NCBI GenBank assembly: GCA_021234155.1
Contig: JAJEKV010000022.1
Location: 2,230,728 to 2,294,727 of the forward strand
Length of the DNA stretch: 64,000 nucleotides
From: Isoetes taiwanensis
Taxonomy: Eukaryota > Streptophyta > Lycopodiopsida > Isoetales > Isoetaceae
Direction: 5' to 3'
The notes under the pieces were generated by a model, which was given only the letters and a program-made list of their open reading frames with translations, did not search any database and was not told where the DNA came from. The position numbers and the translations under genes are program-made. This document shows positions 10,673-21,803 of this stretch, piece by piece; positions within the stretch are counted from its first letter, which is position 1; each line of letters starts with the position of its first letter.

Positions 10673-11900
10673 GGTTCTGCTTTGAAATTAGCATCAAAGA
10701 ATAAGATTGCATTTTATTGTTGCAATATTTTGTTGATGTGGCCTTTGGTACTTCACAAGAAATTGCCACAACCCAAATTTTGACAAAATAAGAAAAACAT
10801 GCATTTTATTGTTGTCATATTTTTGTTGATGTGGACTTCACATGCAATACATCAAATAGTATTTTTGTTGATGTGGTCAATTTTGCGCAAAATATTGTGA
10901 TTCCACTATTTCTCACACGTATAGCAATGCAACTCGGGCTTAGTTGTAGAAATGACAAAGGACATGGTTGTTCTAGACCCAATAAGATAATGGCATGTAA
11001 GTGAAAAAAATAGACATTAGATATGACCAAATGAAGAAAATGATAAGGACTACATGACACCATTCATTTGGTAGAACAATCTAGTACATTGAAGGATCTG
11101 TACGAGCTTCTCCAAAGAGAAAGAATTTCAACTTAGCCAGCACTGTGCTGACAGAAGCTGGGTCATCCTTTCTAAGTCTAAAACTGAAGTTCTAGTTCCC
11201 AAACCCTCTATTACAATTACAAAACTATATAAAGCTCCAGAGCTCCAAATTGGGCATATTTTCGGCTTCCTTTTGGTATGGATATGATCCATTTTGAAAC
11301 TTGTTTGCTCCGCTGCATTTAGATGTCCTTACATTCCTTACATGCTCTATGGCCAAGAACTTGGAATTAAGAGCCGGTGGATCTGCACAAAGATACCATA
11401 TAAACAGCTCTGGCCATTCTGCTATGCCACGGCACTGAAGCCCAAATAATTTTCTTGCCTATAAATTCAAAAAAAAAAAAAATTGCCTACAAATTCAAAG
11501 CCGAAGTGCCTGGCTCAAAACTTTGTTGCAATCACCACTTTTTTTGGCTCTAGGATCATGTTCCAAGAGTTGATTTTTGAACTTCAGTTGTAACAATTTC
11601 ATTTCCATTTCAACCATCTGCTTTGTCAGAAGACAGGCAGAGGCTTAGTTAGTTATGCACTAAATATATCCATCACTATATGCATTTAAGAGATTGCTAA
11701 CCTTAACCTCATACCTTCCTGCACATTCAAGAAGGGTTATTTGAAGCTCTTCTACTTTTCTCTTATAAACTGCCTCGGTATCATCTAAATATTACTACAC
11801 GAGATATGCAAAACAAAAACCAAGGGATAACAACAAAAGTATACCCAACACATTGAATCAGATATAATTTCATCAACGGAGGCAATATGGTTTTGCTTGG
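10673..11900. repeat. Non-coding spacer with a degenerate tandem repeat at its start
   Basis: Between 10690 and 10890 the phrase GCATTTTATTGTTG, then ATTTTGTTGATGTGG, recurs two to three times at a spacing of about 100 nt. The rest, to 11900, is AT-rich with no ORF or RNA gene I can support. It includes an A run at 11469-11481. Confidence 0.5.
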
Positions 11901-11906
11901 ACATAG

Positions 11907-12103
11907 AAGGAAGGAAGGAAGTTTATTTTAACGTCCACGGAGGCTAGAGGCCTATGAGACGGTACATGCAGAGAACAGGCAAAAAAGCCAAAAATCCCAA
12001 CACAAAAAACAAACAATGTAACTGTATAGTAGAACCCTACTACCGGGATGAAAAAACCCCCACTTGGGAGGAAAAACCCTAACAGTAGGCTCTCAAATAA
12101 CAC
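11907..12103 (-). mobile_element. LINE-C 3'-end fragment (severely 5'-truncated)
   Basis: Nearly the same sequence as the 3' end of the LINE-C at 31466-32729. It has a GAAGG-type (minus strand TTCC) tandem tail at 11907-11924, then TTTATTTTAACGTCCACGGA, and a conserved hairpin region at 12036-12089. No coding part remains: about 200 nt of 3' untranslated region inserted on its own, a typical 5'-truncated insertion. Confidence 0.75.
12036..12089 (-). other. LINE-C 3' UTR hairpin, copy a
   Basis: CCTACT (12036-12041) pairs with AGTAGG (12084-12089) around an inner CCC/GGG stem with loop ACTT. Homologous hairpins at 21325-21403, 23256-23277, 31608-31661 and 58584-58640. Confidence 0.55.
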
Positions 12104-12870
12104 TCTGGATTTTCTGCTTCATTTAACATTGAACTAAATAATCATAAATCATATTCTAGACGATGTACATAACTAGCTATTTACTTGATTCACAATGTGT
12201 TACGACATCGGATATATCAGCAAAAGCAATAATGTCTTGAGAGATGTCTGAGCAATGGCCAAGGTTTTCCCTCATATCTGGAGGAGCAATACCCTTCAAG
12301 TTCCTCTACTTCTCGATGCCGTGCTGTTGATGGTCTATGTAGGTCACATTTACTTGCCGATGGTCTACATGGTCCACATTTCTCATCTCCACAACTACTT
12401 GCTTCCTCATAGCTCTTATTTTCATAAACATTTTGAGTTGGGCTGACATAAACTATTTGATTGGGAGTTAGCACTTTGAAACTTGAGGGGAATTTGAAAC
12501 TTGAGCTAGAAGTTGAGAGTTTTGTTTAGTTCCAGCTTCTTCTAGCAATCACCTTCTATCTTCTTGAGACAGGTACAGGAAAACCTCAATGTGGACCAAG
12601 ATTTATAGACTATTAATTCCGGACTACAGAAGCGATGAAGCTGGAAGAATAAGTTGTTATGGCCACATAATAAATGCTTGATTCAGATTACTGTAAATTT
12701 TGGCCTAAATTATATCACGAAATGTCTCTGCCACTTGCAGAGCGTGGCCTTTATCGCTGTTCTCTGTTTGCCCTGCCTTGTTCCTCTGTTCTGCCCTTTT
12801 TTTTCTTTTAAAGACCCTATTTGATCTCAAATGCAAGGCAAAAACCCTGTGATGAAGATCCCCATAGCTC
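12104..12870. other. Spacer, no gene recognised
   Basis: Mixed sequence with small open frames on both strands (63-85 codons) that have no recognisable features. Nothing else seen. Confidence 0.5.
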
Positions 12871-12874
12871 TCCT

Positions 12875-13020
12875 TCTGCAAAAATTCGACATCTCAGAAT
12901 TTGGCAGAGCACTGCTTCTGCCATAGCTCTTGCTTCTATGAAAATTCTACATCTCAGAATCTGGCAAAGCTCTGCTTATGTGAAAATCCGGCATCTCAAA
13001 ATCTGGTAAAGCTCTGCTTA
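12875..13020. repeat. Degenerate tandem repeat, about 55-nt unit, three copies
   Basis: The unit reads AAAATTC-GACATCTCAGAAT-TTGGCAGAGC-(A)CTGCTT and recurs with variants at about 12879, 12938 and 12983. Non-coding. Confidence 0.6.
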
Positions 13021-13428
13021 TTAGTTGTTTTTTTGTGGTAAAAATCTGGCAGAAAGCAGGTATAGTTCTTGCAGGCATTATCGGCTTTCGAGTAAGCAGT
13101 TTTGCATAGCTCTGGTTCTTCCAAAAAGATCCCCAAAACTCTGTTTTCGATTGCTATAGCTTTGATTTTTAATCTTTTGGAGTAACATGGTTGGTTTTTT
13201 TCTTGTTTCACTTCATCATTAGTGCAATTGCTTCAAAAGCTGATGATTTTTTTGATATACAGGAGCGGCCACCACAAAAATGTAAAAAAAAACAAATGTA
13301 AAAAAAAAATGGAAAACAAAAAAAATAAACAAAACCCCACTTACAGAATTCGTCCCCTTTGTTTAATTTTTTCGGCCCCTACTGGATGCCAAAAGTCAGA
13401 TTGCCAAAAGTCTGATTTCTCTGATTCA

Positions 13429-13550
13429 ATCGGACCTTGCTGGGTTCAGCGTCTTAAAAAGCCCTTTGAATAAAAGGCAGCAGGGGCGATCAGGCCTTGC
13501 TGGGTTCAGCAGCTTGAAAAGCCCTTTGAAGAAAAGGTACCAGGGGTGAA
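13429..13550. repeat. Tandem duplication, about 63-nt unit
   Basis: CCTTGCTGGGTTCAGC, AAAAGCCCTTTGAA and CAGGGG occur twice in the same order, at about 13434 and 13495. Confidence 0.65.
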
Positions 13551-15158
13551 GACTGTAGCCACAACTGTAACTATGGATGCTAATTTTCTATCTTTCGCAT
13601 GGGCTCTATGGAAACGGAAGTATCTACATAATTATATATATAGTTGTGGATCTTTCTGAGAAGCACGCAACCCAAGTCCTTTGCCCTGCCCTACACCCAA
13701 GCTTAAGACTGGAGCACAAACATGCTCAAAGAACCGCTATAACCTCTGATCCTGGGCTCCGCCATCTGTAAATTCGCATTATTGCACAAGCATCCTGTAA
13801 ATCCGCCATATCTCAGCCTTCATTTCCAGAAGCACAAATCCGCCATATCTCATCAGCCTGAAGGAAAAAAAAAAGAAAAAAGCAAAAAAGAAAAAGAACA
13901 TAGAAAAAGGCTGCCATAGCCATACCTTGGGTGATTTGACGCTTTCTTTGGTGGCATATTTAATGCCGAAATCTCAAATTATAAGCCGGAGCTTGCAGAG
14001 TATAAAGAGATTGCCCATTGGACCACAAAAGCACCTAAGAACCGCGATAATAACCCTGGGCTCCGCCATAGCTAGAGTACTTGGGAGGAGGCGAGAATCA
14101 TCCAGTCCAGGAGATGGATCTGCCATAGCCAGAGCACAGATCCGCAATCTCACAAAATCTCGTTTTTTTTTTTATTATTCTTGATGCCCTTTTTCCTTAG
14201 AATTTCTAACACACGTGTCGGCTCCAAAATAGTTCAAAAAAATATTACATCTCAAAAAAAAAAATAAGACTGCATTATATATGTTAGGAAAATGACTTCT
14301 ATGATATTTTTGTTTAAACTGAAATATGTAAGTCTATAACTAAGTTTCTCTCTATAGTGCAAATTGACTGCATTTATGTCCAAATGAAACTATAAAACAA
14401 ATTTTTGTGGGACATCATGCATACCAGGTACTTTTGCTTACTGTAATCTGATGGAAATATGAAAAGGTTTTTGTATGAACTGACATATTCTTCGTGAAAG
14501 CATGTGCTTAATTAATCATCTCTGTAGACCAAGATGTTTGTATACATGAACCAAGCATTGATGAGTCAAGTTAAGTACTCCTGTTATTAAAGTAAAATGG
14601 TGAGACAACCGGGGTTTTCTGTACTTAAGGTAATAAGATAGAGGTTTAACAGTACAAGAACATGAGGACATATGATATGCTTGCATAATGGCTTGAATAT
14701 GGCCTGCTTTTAAAGCTTATAATAAATGGTGTATAATGGATACTAAAGGTTAACATGCAAAATGAATACGAGGCTGTTAAAGACCTTAGGTGAAGGAATG
14801 GAAATTCTAAGAGCATCTATATGAGATATTGAATCCATTAAAAAGAATAAGTACATCAATGATACATTGGCGACTGCGATATTTTATTAATATGAATGGC
14901 ATGCAAATATGCAGTTGAGTTAGAAGGCCTTGCATGCATGCAGAATTCAGTTTATTAGATTAAAAGTTTATCCTTCTGTCTTTATTTAAACTATATCTGA
15001 TCTACATTATTGGATATAATGGCCATGGTTTGATGCACCCTGTCTTTGATTGGCTCAGTCATTGTAGGGAATGATAAAGCTATGGATGGATTGACAGAAG
15101 TAGTTTGATGGGCTAGTAGGATTTTTTGTCCGTGCTAGTCAAGTCAGGTTTTGTTTTG
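13551..15158. other. Non-coding spacer with small dispersed duplications
   Basis: The phrase AGAACCGC-ATAA-CC-CTGGGCTCCGCCAT occurs near 13731 and near 14038, and TCCGCCATATCTCA twice near 13800-13850. 14200-15150 is AT-rich with nothing recognisable. Confidence 0.45.
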
Positions 15159-15181
15159 TTTTTTTTTTTTTTTTTTTTTTT

Positions 15182-15975
15182 GAAAGAGTGAAGCTTTTTA
15201 GTCATTAATTATGGAAAATAAGTAAACATATAGGAAAGATCATAATGAATGATCACCACAAAATAGAATTGAGTAAAACCTCAATTCAATAGTAGCATAT
15301 TGTTGAGTACTTAGACATTATGCATGAATATAGTTTCATGCATATAGTAACTACGGAACTCGTAATGTTGAAAATTGCCCTTCAAAATAAAGTCTGAATC
15401 ACACTGTAAATAATCCATCCAGTGTAAAACTCCATCAGGCAAAGTGAAGCAGCATGGATTTGTCGAAATGAAGATCGAAGAGGTTTTATGCATTTACTGT
15501 TGAGCCAATAACCTGTACAAAAATGAAGCAAGGAGTGGTCAAAAATCATAGGTATCTAGGAAATGAAAATAATCCCGGAATTGTGGCTGTAGAATAGGTC
15601 TCCCACTATTTCCCCAGTAAACCAACTCGATCAGCCTATCTGAGTTACAAGTGGACATGAGGTGACTCATAGTTCCATAACAATCTGCCCTGCCCCTATG
15701 ATAGTAATAGCACTCTCTTTAGAATTCAAATTGCTGATCTGTCATATTGTTGTTGTTGTTTTCCAAAAACCAAAACAGTATAACATCAGATATGTTTCCT
15801 TAGAGAATTCCCTGACCCATAATTCTCTTTCTCTGGAACTTGCTATATGTTCTGAATTAACCTACCTCTTACTGATCCTGACCAAAAATTATAATCCCAA
15901 ATCCTATGAACTGATAGGATTTTTGGATTATACTTTGCAACTTTAGCATCATCAAGATCAAGATTGAGCTTGAAT
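15182..15975 (-). other. LINE-A copy 2, 3' untranslated region
   Basis: Lies between the ORF2 stop region and the poly(A)-equivalent T run. A short open frame (15311-15493 minus) has no recognised domain. Assigned to LINE-A by position only, since copy 1 loses this part at the window edge. Confidence 0.45.
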
Positions 15976-16610
15976 TTACAATTCATCAGATAATCTAGTA
16001 TCAAAGATTTCAGCCTTAGTCAATGATTGATGGCAGAAAAGCTTAAAAAAACCATAATAACCAGAATAATTCCCTATTGTATGCCAGTTATTGTCTATGT
16101 GGGAATCTAAGTTTTTATATTTATGAGCAGTAGCTGTGAGTTCAATATCATATATAACCTGCAAATTAATCCATAGTGGAGAAGGATTATGCCCCCCATG
16201 CACACATCTATTTCTATACTTCCAAATATTCCATAAAGCAATGAAATTGAATTTCTAAATTTACTTTCAGAAATAATGAAATTGACAATACTCCCTTGCT
16301 TCCTGACTTGAAAATTCTGCTCAAACCAATTCCAAAAACTTGTAAGCTTAGGACATGAAAAAATTCCAATGCCATTACAGTGAAAAGGGCAGGACGGACT
16401 TATGCTAGAATTATTGGGAGCATTAGCATGCAAGTGGTGTTTGCAGAAGGTCTCCATATTTGGAATACTTTTGTTTGCAAGCAACCAAGTAAAATAGGTT
16501 ATCTTAGGAACGCAGTAAGAATTCCATACATTCTTGAAAAGAGTTGTTCCAGTATCAACAGAGAGATTCCAATAAAGGTAGGCTTTGGAAGTTTGATTGG
16601 TATTAGCCAA
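15976..16610 (-). pseudogene. LINE-A copy 2, ORF2 C-terminus with zf-RVT domain
   Basis: Two frames (16107-16610 and 15976-16203) give VPKITYFTWLLANKSIPNME, CPFHCNGIGIFSCPKL, FWNWFEQNF, then IYDIELTATAH and NNWHTIGNYSGYYGFF, aligning with 45-668 of copy 1. The His-containing segment of the zinc cluster appears damaged (GIGIFSC instead of an ETFEHIFGC-like string), and a frameshift lies near 16200. The upstream end is cut by the foldback element at about 16640. Confidence 0.8.
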
Positions 16611-16792
16611 AAAATTATATTCTTATCTTTGTAATATGTAGCATAATAACAGGGGATTTTCTTTGTGTTTTTGTACGCTTTTCACTAAGGTTTTCCTATG
16701 ATTTCGTGATGTATTCAAATGGGTGGTGTACTAATGCGTACATCTAGAGTGCACCATTTCTGAGCCATTGATTTTAGCCTTTTTTTTCCAAT

Positions 16793-17018
16793 GGTCAACA
16801 ACCAATGGCTCACAACAAAAGCCCCTTTTTTGTGCGTGTGGTGCATAATGGTCGACAACCAATGGCTCACAACAAAAGCCTTTTTTTGTGCGTGTGGTGC
16901 ATAATGGTCAACAACCAATGGCTCACAACAAAAGCCTTTTTTTGTGCGTGTGGTGCATAATGGTCAACAACCAATGGCTCACAACAAAAGCCCTCTTTTT
17001 TGTGTGTGTGGTGCATAA
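16793..17018. repeat. Minisatellite, 55-nt unit, about four copies
   Basis: Each unit reads AATGGTCAACAACCAATGGC, TCACAACAAAAGCC, a T run, GTGCGTGTGGTGCAT. The related FB copy at 50647-50870 has the same repeat. Units are contiguous with no spacers. Confidence 0.85.
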
Positions 17019-17244
17019 TGGACACATGAAGGGCTTGAAGGGCGCATGCAGTGCAGTTTCCCGCTGGCAACACATTTCTTATCATAACTTTTGATCCAGA
17101 GCTCTGTTTGAGATGATTTTTATTGCGTTGGAAAGCTCTCTCCCAGATCTTTTTGATAGTGTATGATATGGATATGTTTGGTTAAGTTATCTATGCTAAA
17201 ACAGCATTTTTTCGGCCGGGTTTGGAAGGCTTTCACATCCTACC

Positions 17245-17524
17245 AGCTGATTAATACAGGATTGCGCTATTGGATATTGTTTTATGGCTCATTCTGAATG
17301 AAGCTTGCAAAAAATTACCATGCATTTTTAGATTTTGAGGCAGTTATTAAGCAAATTCCAAGGCTTCTAGATCCTTGTGCTAACAGCTGATTAATACAGG
17401 ATTGCGCCATTGGATATTGTTTTATGGCTCATTCCGAATGAAGCTTGTAAAAAATTACCATGCATTTTTAGATTTTGAAGCAGTTATTAAGCAAATTCCA
17501 AGGCTTCTAGATCCTTGTGCTAAT
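17245..17524. repeat. Tandem duplication of 140 nt inside FB copy 1
   Basis: The segment AGCTGATTAATACAGGATTG to CTAGATCCTTGTGCTAA occurs at 17245-17384 and 17385-17524 with few differences (for example CGCTATTGG/CGCCATTGG). The FB copy at 51090 has a single version, so the duplication is local. Confidence 0.85.
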
Positions 17525-18164
17525 AAGCAGAAAAGTTTCCCACTTTGGTTTCTCACCACAAGAATCCATGGAGGCCAAAGGCTGCTATTAAATTCCAGTT
17601 GAGAAATGTTTGTGTATGGGTGTTACAAACTTTATGACTTTCAAAATAATGGGATCAATCTGCTCTATCTTTATGGTAACTTTTACTTATGTTCTATTTG
17701 TTTTATTGTGATGAAATTCAAAAGCTACAGGTGATGAAAGCCTCAAATGAATCCTATTTTTTTTTTTCTGGTTAGAATTCTAAAATTTTTGTCACCGGGG
17801 GGAGGGAGCAAAAATTTTTTTTGCAACACAAACCATTAACATCCACCCCCAACACATAACAACCATTGACATTAACAACCAACACATAACTACCATTGAC
17901 ATTAATTAACACAACCATTGGGTCTAACACATTTTAATTAAAATCCCCCTTAAACCCCCTTTGGTTTGGGTGCATATTCACACGGGGGGTGACTCCGGGC
18001 AACGAGAGCTGTTGGATAGGCATATTCACCCCTTATTCCTTAGTCTACACCGTACGTAAAGTTCCTCGTTTGTGGGGTATACAAGTACAAAATTTGCTAT
18101 ACTGTATAACAAGATTCGCATGAGCAGAAGTAGCACCATCAAGGTTGGAGTTAGACACCTTAGT

Positions 18165-18305
18165 AACAATATGCTTGAATAATTCCTACAGATTGTGGAT
18201 CATGATGGACGCTTAGCACCACACTTATCATTGTACTTGATCGCATTCTAATGGTTTAATATATTCTTATATCCTTCAAAAAAAAAAAACAATATGCTTG
18301 AATAA
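18165..18305 (+). mobile_element. 105-nt LINE-B 3' end with poly(A) and perfect 18-nt target duplication
   Basis: Insert 18183-18287 matches the last 110 nt of LINE-B copy 1 (about 10557-10672), including the A run. It is flanked by AACAATATGCTTGAATAA at 18165-18182 and 18288-18305. An extreme 5'-truncation product of target-primed reverse transcription; the duplicated flank belongs to LINE-A. Confidence 0.92.
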
Positions 18306-18626
18306 AATTTTATTAGAAGAGGTACCATTGACAATAGCTTTAAATCTCGTCCGTGTACCCCATCTACCATTGGTCCAAATATCCCCAAGCTTCTGAATGC
18401 TAGCAGATTGCCATTTTTTGTAGGTTTTTGGATGGTTAATTGCCAAGGGAGACATATCCCTTTTTGCTAAAGCTGGATTCCAAAATATGCTCGTATCATG
18501 ATGAACCTGACTGATGCCACTGTGAGAGTAGGCTTTAGAAACTTTATTCCAGGAATTTAAAAGATTTCTCATAAGAGGAGAAGAATTAGCAGTTGGCTTC
18601 AGTTGACAGAAGGCAGAAGAAGGCAA
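18306..18626 (-). pseudogene. LINE-A copy 2, ORF2 region between RT thumb and zf-RVT
   Basis: Reads FWNPALAKRDMSPLAINHPK, TYKKWQSASIQKLGDIW and NGRWGTRTRF, equivalent to 793-1011 of copy 1. It is separated from the RT part by the LINE-B insertion at 18698-19305 and from zf-RVT by two other insertions. Confidence 0.75.
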
Positions 18627-18697
18627 ACAATTCTCAATAGAAGGATGACCATCAATTGTACTTTTATTTAACCAGTAATGAATAAACTTTGTAGCAG

Positions 18698-19305
18698 TTT
18701 TTTTTTTTTTTTTTTTTTTGACGTGAGACTCTTTTTATTGACAAGAACAAAGGCGCAATACATAATGCACAGACAGAAATAAAACCCTAGTGGATAGGCT
18801 GACCCAACTAGGCAAAAACACCTGTCTATGCATAAGAAGAACACCGTAAATACATCTGCCAAATTATCTCTTTTTTATCATCAGCTACAGATGAGCAACG
18901 ATAAGCTTTAGTGATCTTCTGCTGAGCACAATGGAGAAGCTGCTGATCAGAGATGTGTGCACCTTGAAAAATACATAAACGTCGCCTTTGCCAGATAGAC
19001 CACAAAATCCAACTAGAAGCAAGATGAAATGCCCGCTTACGCAAGTTAGGCCAGACAGGAGGATGAAGTGCAAGTAGGATCTCCTAGCTAGTGAGAGACA
19101 CACTGAAAAGAGTGAACAGCCACGCCCAAGCAAGCCGTAGATGATCGCACAAGAAGAAGCAGTGTTCAATAGTTTCAACACATTGGCCACAGAGAGGGCA
19201 ACGATCTGAGACTCTAGGGTTCATCTTGTGAACCAAGACATTCACTCGAACACATCTATGGAGAAATTGCCATCGCAGCGCTGACACTTTAGGGTTATTT
19301 TGACT
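18698..19305 (-). mobile_element. LINE-B copy 2 (5'-truncated) with zf-RVT remnant
   Basis: T run at 18698-18720 is the poly(A) of a minus-strand element. Frames at 19084-19287 and 18826-19044 read ALRWQFLHRCVRVNVLVHKM, CPLCGQCVETIEHCFFLC, FHLASSWILWSIWQRRRLCI, matching the LINE-B zf-RVT end. One frameshift separates the zinc cluster from the C-terminal helix. Inserted in LINE-A copy 2; no clean target duplication was found. Confidence 0.85.
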
Positions 19306-19387
19306 TCAGAGAGACTTCCAAATATATTTTCCTACCAATGCATATCCCTGCAGAAGAAGATTTTTGCATCCAAGGCCCCCACCCTTT

Positions 19388-20344
19388 TTATTTTGAGTGA
19401 CATATATGATGTTTCCCCCAAATAAAGTTTCTAATTATTTTTTCAATCTGCTGATAAATACATTTAGGGGCAAGTAAAGCAGAAGAAAAGTAGATATGGG
19501 AGCTTGCAAGCACAGAAGAAGCTATAATTGTTCTGCCTGCAATAGATAAACAGCTGCCATAATTATTAAGCTTCTTTCTGATCCTTGACACAATAGGAGA
19601 CCAAAGATTTTTGAGGGAGACATCTAGGGCCAGAGGCATTCCTAGGAGAGAAGAAGTTTGATTTACATGAATACATTTGATACCTAGGATATCAGGTTGA
19701 TCATTTGCACCAATGATAACACACTTGCTCATATTGAGATAAATTTCAGAAGCAGCACTAAAACCATTCAGGATTTTGATGAAAAATTCGATATTGTTTA
19801 CATCATTATGAAGAAAACTAAAAGAATCATCTGCATACTGAAGCAGAGTCAACTGGCTACCATTATCAGGCATAATAAGACCCTTTAAATTCCCTCTGTT
19901 TTGATGATACATAATGATTTTAGAGAGGTGCTCAGCCACTATGATAAAGAGATAAAGAGCCAAAGGACATCCTAGCCTCACACCTTTATGCAAATTCAAG
20001 AATTTGCCAAGGGATCCATTGATTAAAATAGCTGATTGAGCTCTAGAGTTGAGGCCCATGATAAGATCTATAATTTTAGGGGGAATATCAATTTTCCTTA
20101 AGGAGAGCATCAAAAAATCCCATCTGACAGTGTCAAAAGCTTTGGAAAAATATAGCTTTAAGAGAACACAGTTTTGATTTGAAATTCTGGCCCAGTGCAA
20201 ACCCTCCATAGCAGCAATATAGTTATCCAAAATGAACCTGTTAGGAAGAAATGCAGACTGATGCAAGCCAATATTCTTCTGTAAGAACCCTTTGATGCGA
20301 TTAGCAAGGATTTTGGCACAAATTTTATAAATTGAATTGGCCAA
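19388..20344 (-). pseudogene. LINE-A copy 2, reverse transcriptase core
   Basis: 318 open codons: YKICAKILANRIKGFL, SAFLPNRFILDNYI, motif A KLYFSKAFDTVRWDFL, motif B GVRLGCPLALYLFIIVAE, motif C LLQYADDSFSFLH, then MSKCVIIGA, LLGMPLALD, NYGSCLSIAGRTIIASSV and RNFIWGKHH. The catalytic Asp of motif A is replaced by Tyr (KLDF in copy 1, KLYF here) and motif B has RLGC for RQGC, so the enzyme would be dead even with its frame restored. YADD is intact. Confidence 0.9.
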
Positions 20345-20435
20345 GAGAAATTAGCCCAGAAGAAAAAGCAGGATGGAGATGGTTATTATGCCAGAAGCCA
20401 TGAACCATGAGAGTAAGATCAATTTTAAAATCATC

Positions 20436-20891
20436 CTAGAAATGAAGAAAGAACTCAGGAGGAAGGTCATCAGGGCCCAGACTCTTCCCCTTGGCAAGAC
20501 TAGATAGACTAGATTTAATCTCATCTTCTGATGGAGGTATTTCCACATTGACTGATAAAGGATCAATAATATTTTCAGGGAGAGAATTTAATAAATTGAT
20601 GAACTCAGAAGCAGAGGTATCAGACCATGAAACATCAGAGTGAGAGGCAAAGATATTGGAATATTTAGAATAGAAAAAATCTACAATATCTTTTGGAGAG
20701 TCCAGATTAATATCTTGATCATTTCTAATAGAAGAGAGCTGACCCTTGAGTAACCTATTTTTGGCAATTCTAAAAAAGAATTTCGAATTGGTGTTGTCTA
20801 TGGAGGTGAAAAATTTCACTTTGGATCTAATTGCTGCCTCTTTAGCCTCATATTCTTCAATGTTTTTGATGAGATGTTCCAGATTACCCAC
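20436..20891 (-). pseudogene. LINE-A copy 2, ORF2 linker and first RT block
   Basis: Helical linker (SIDNTNSKFFFRIAKNRLLK, GQLSSIRNDQD, FYSKYSNIFA), then SLAKGKSLGPDDLPPEFFLH, the first RT block with PDD where copy 1 has PDG. The frame is lost between 20436 and 20344, so LITLIPK and WRPISL are out of frame. Confidence 0.8.
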
Positions 20892-20982
20892 TTACAAATG
20901 AAGATCAGGATTTAGAGTTTCATATTGAAGCTTGACTCTTACAGTTTGCATTTGCATCAGATAACTTTTCTTTTCAGCTTTT

Positions 20983-21180
20983 TCAACTCCCAATCATTTC
21001 TAGACCATTGTAAAATTTGGAAGATTTAATTTTAGCATAAAAATCTTTCATAGAATTGGCTGCCCTAACTCTTGGGAGGCTGGCATAATAAGTTTTGAAA
21101 TCTCTGCAAAAATTTCCACTACTAAGCCGAGAGCAATTAAACTTGAAGGGAATATTTCCAGACCTCTTAATATTTCTCAT
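20983..21180 (-). pseudogene. LINE-A copy 2, ORF2 linker fragment next to the SINE-like insert
   Basis: Reads KRSGNIPFKFNCSRLSSGNF, CRDFKTYYASLPRVRAANSM, KDFYAKIKS, equivalent to the FNCSLLDSAAFCEDF region of copy 1. Its 5' side ends in the 20-nt target duplication at 21154-21173. Confidence 0.75.
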
Positions 21181-21324
21181 TCATCTCAGCAGATTTTCTA
21201 CAATGGTGGACAGTGGATAGCCGCACACATGCGAACTACCCACGAAAAGAAAAGGGAAAATCCAAATATATCATTTGGACCCCAAAACAAATACAATGCT
21301 AATAGATGAGTGGCTGATGTACCT

Positions 21325-21403
21325 GCCGAAAGCTTATCACCGGGATTAAAAAACCCCGCCCTTTCGGGTTTTCGAGGAAAAACCCTAGTGATAAGCCTTC
21401 GGC
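21325..21403 (-). other. LINE-C-type 3' hairpin, copy b (in the SINE-like insert)
   Basis: Outer stem GCCGAA..CTTATCAC (21325-21340) with GTGATAAG..TTCGGC (21388-21403), separated by a 2x2 internal loop; inner stem AAAACCC (21350-21356) with GGGTTTT (21366-21372). The longest and best-preserved example of the module in the window. Confidence 0.7.
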
Positions 21404-21739
21404 AAGGGGCTTAGACAAACGTAAGGCATAGAATCGCTCCCAAAACCCCGCGCATGGAGAAGTCAAAACGGATGGCGCTCGCCAACCTGTACCTGCACAT
21501 CACCAACAACAAACGAGAAACATACCAAAGAATAGCATCACCCAGTGGGTGGAAAAAAAGCATCACCCACCGGGTGGAAAAACATGATAAACAGAACTTG
21601 TACAAAATCAAAGAAGGGGGGGAGGGTGGGTTCAAAGAGAATAAGGTACTGCTGAGAGAAGAGGAAGCGCCGATGAAACGTCGATGAAGAACTCTGCAAA
21701 CGCCCAACCTGATGAACGCCCAACCTGATGAACAGCCCA

Positions 21740-21803
21740 AAACGCATGCGATGCATGCATGCGACGCATGCGATGCATGCATGCGACGCATGCAATGCAT
21801 GCA
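21740..21803. repeat. GCATGC-rich minisatellite, 22-nt unit, about 2.7 copies
   Basis: GCGATGCATGCATGCGACGC-AT repeated, inside the SINE-like insert. Highly self-complementary. Confidence 0.75.

Larger units (their letters stand above)
16640..18117. mobile_element. Foldback (FB) element copy 1, about 1.5 kb
   Basis: Begins at AATATGTAGCATAATAACAG, contains a 55-nt minisatellite and a 140-nt duplication, then an arm rich in CAACACATAAC and CCATTGACATTA, and a core ending near CAAGATTCGCA. Homologous copies: 29103-30563 (reverse), 50484-52075 and a fragment at 61650-61990. In the 51-kb copy the arm occurs twice in inverted orientation around the core. Here only one arm remains. No protein is encoded. 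It splits LINE-A copy 2 between zf-RVT and the RT. Confidence 0.7.

Noticed and set aside
12071-12083. AAACCCTAA telomere-like string (also near 21380 and 31650)
   Set aside because: Single occurrence inside the LINE-C 3' hairpin region, not a telomeric array.
16793-17018. Regular 55-nt repeat resembling a CRISPR array
   Set aside because: Units are contiguous without unique spacers, the setting is eukaryotic, and the same minisatellite is part of a transposon family.
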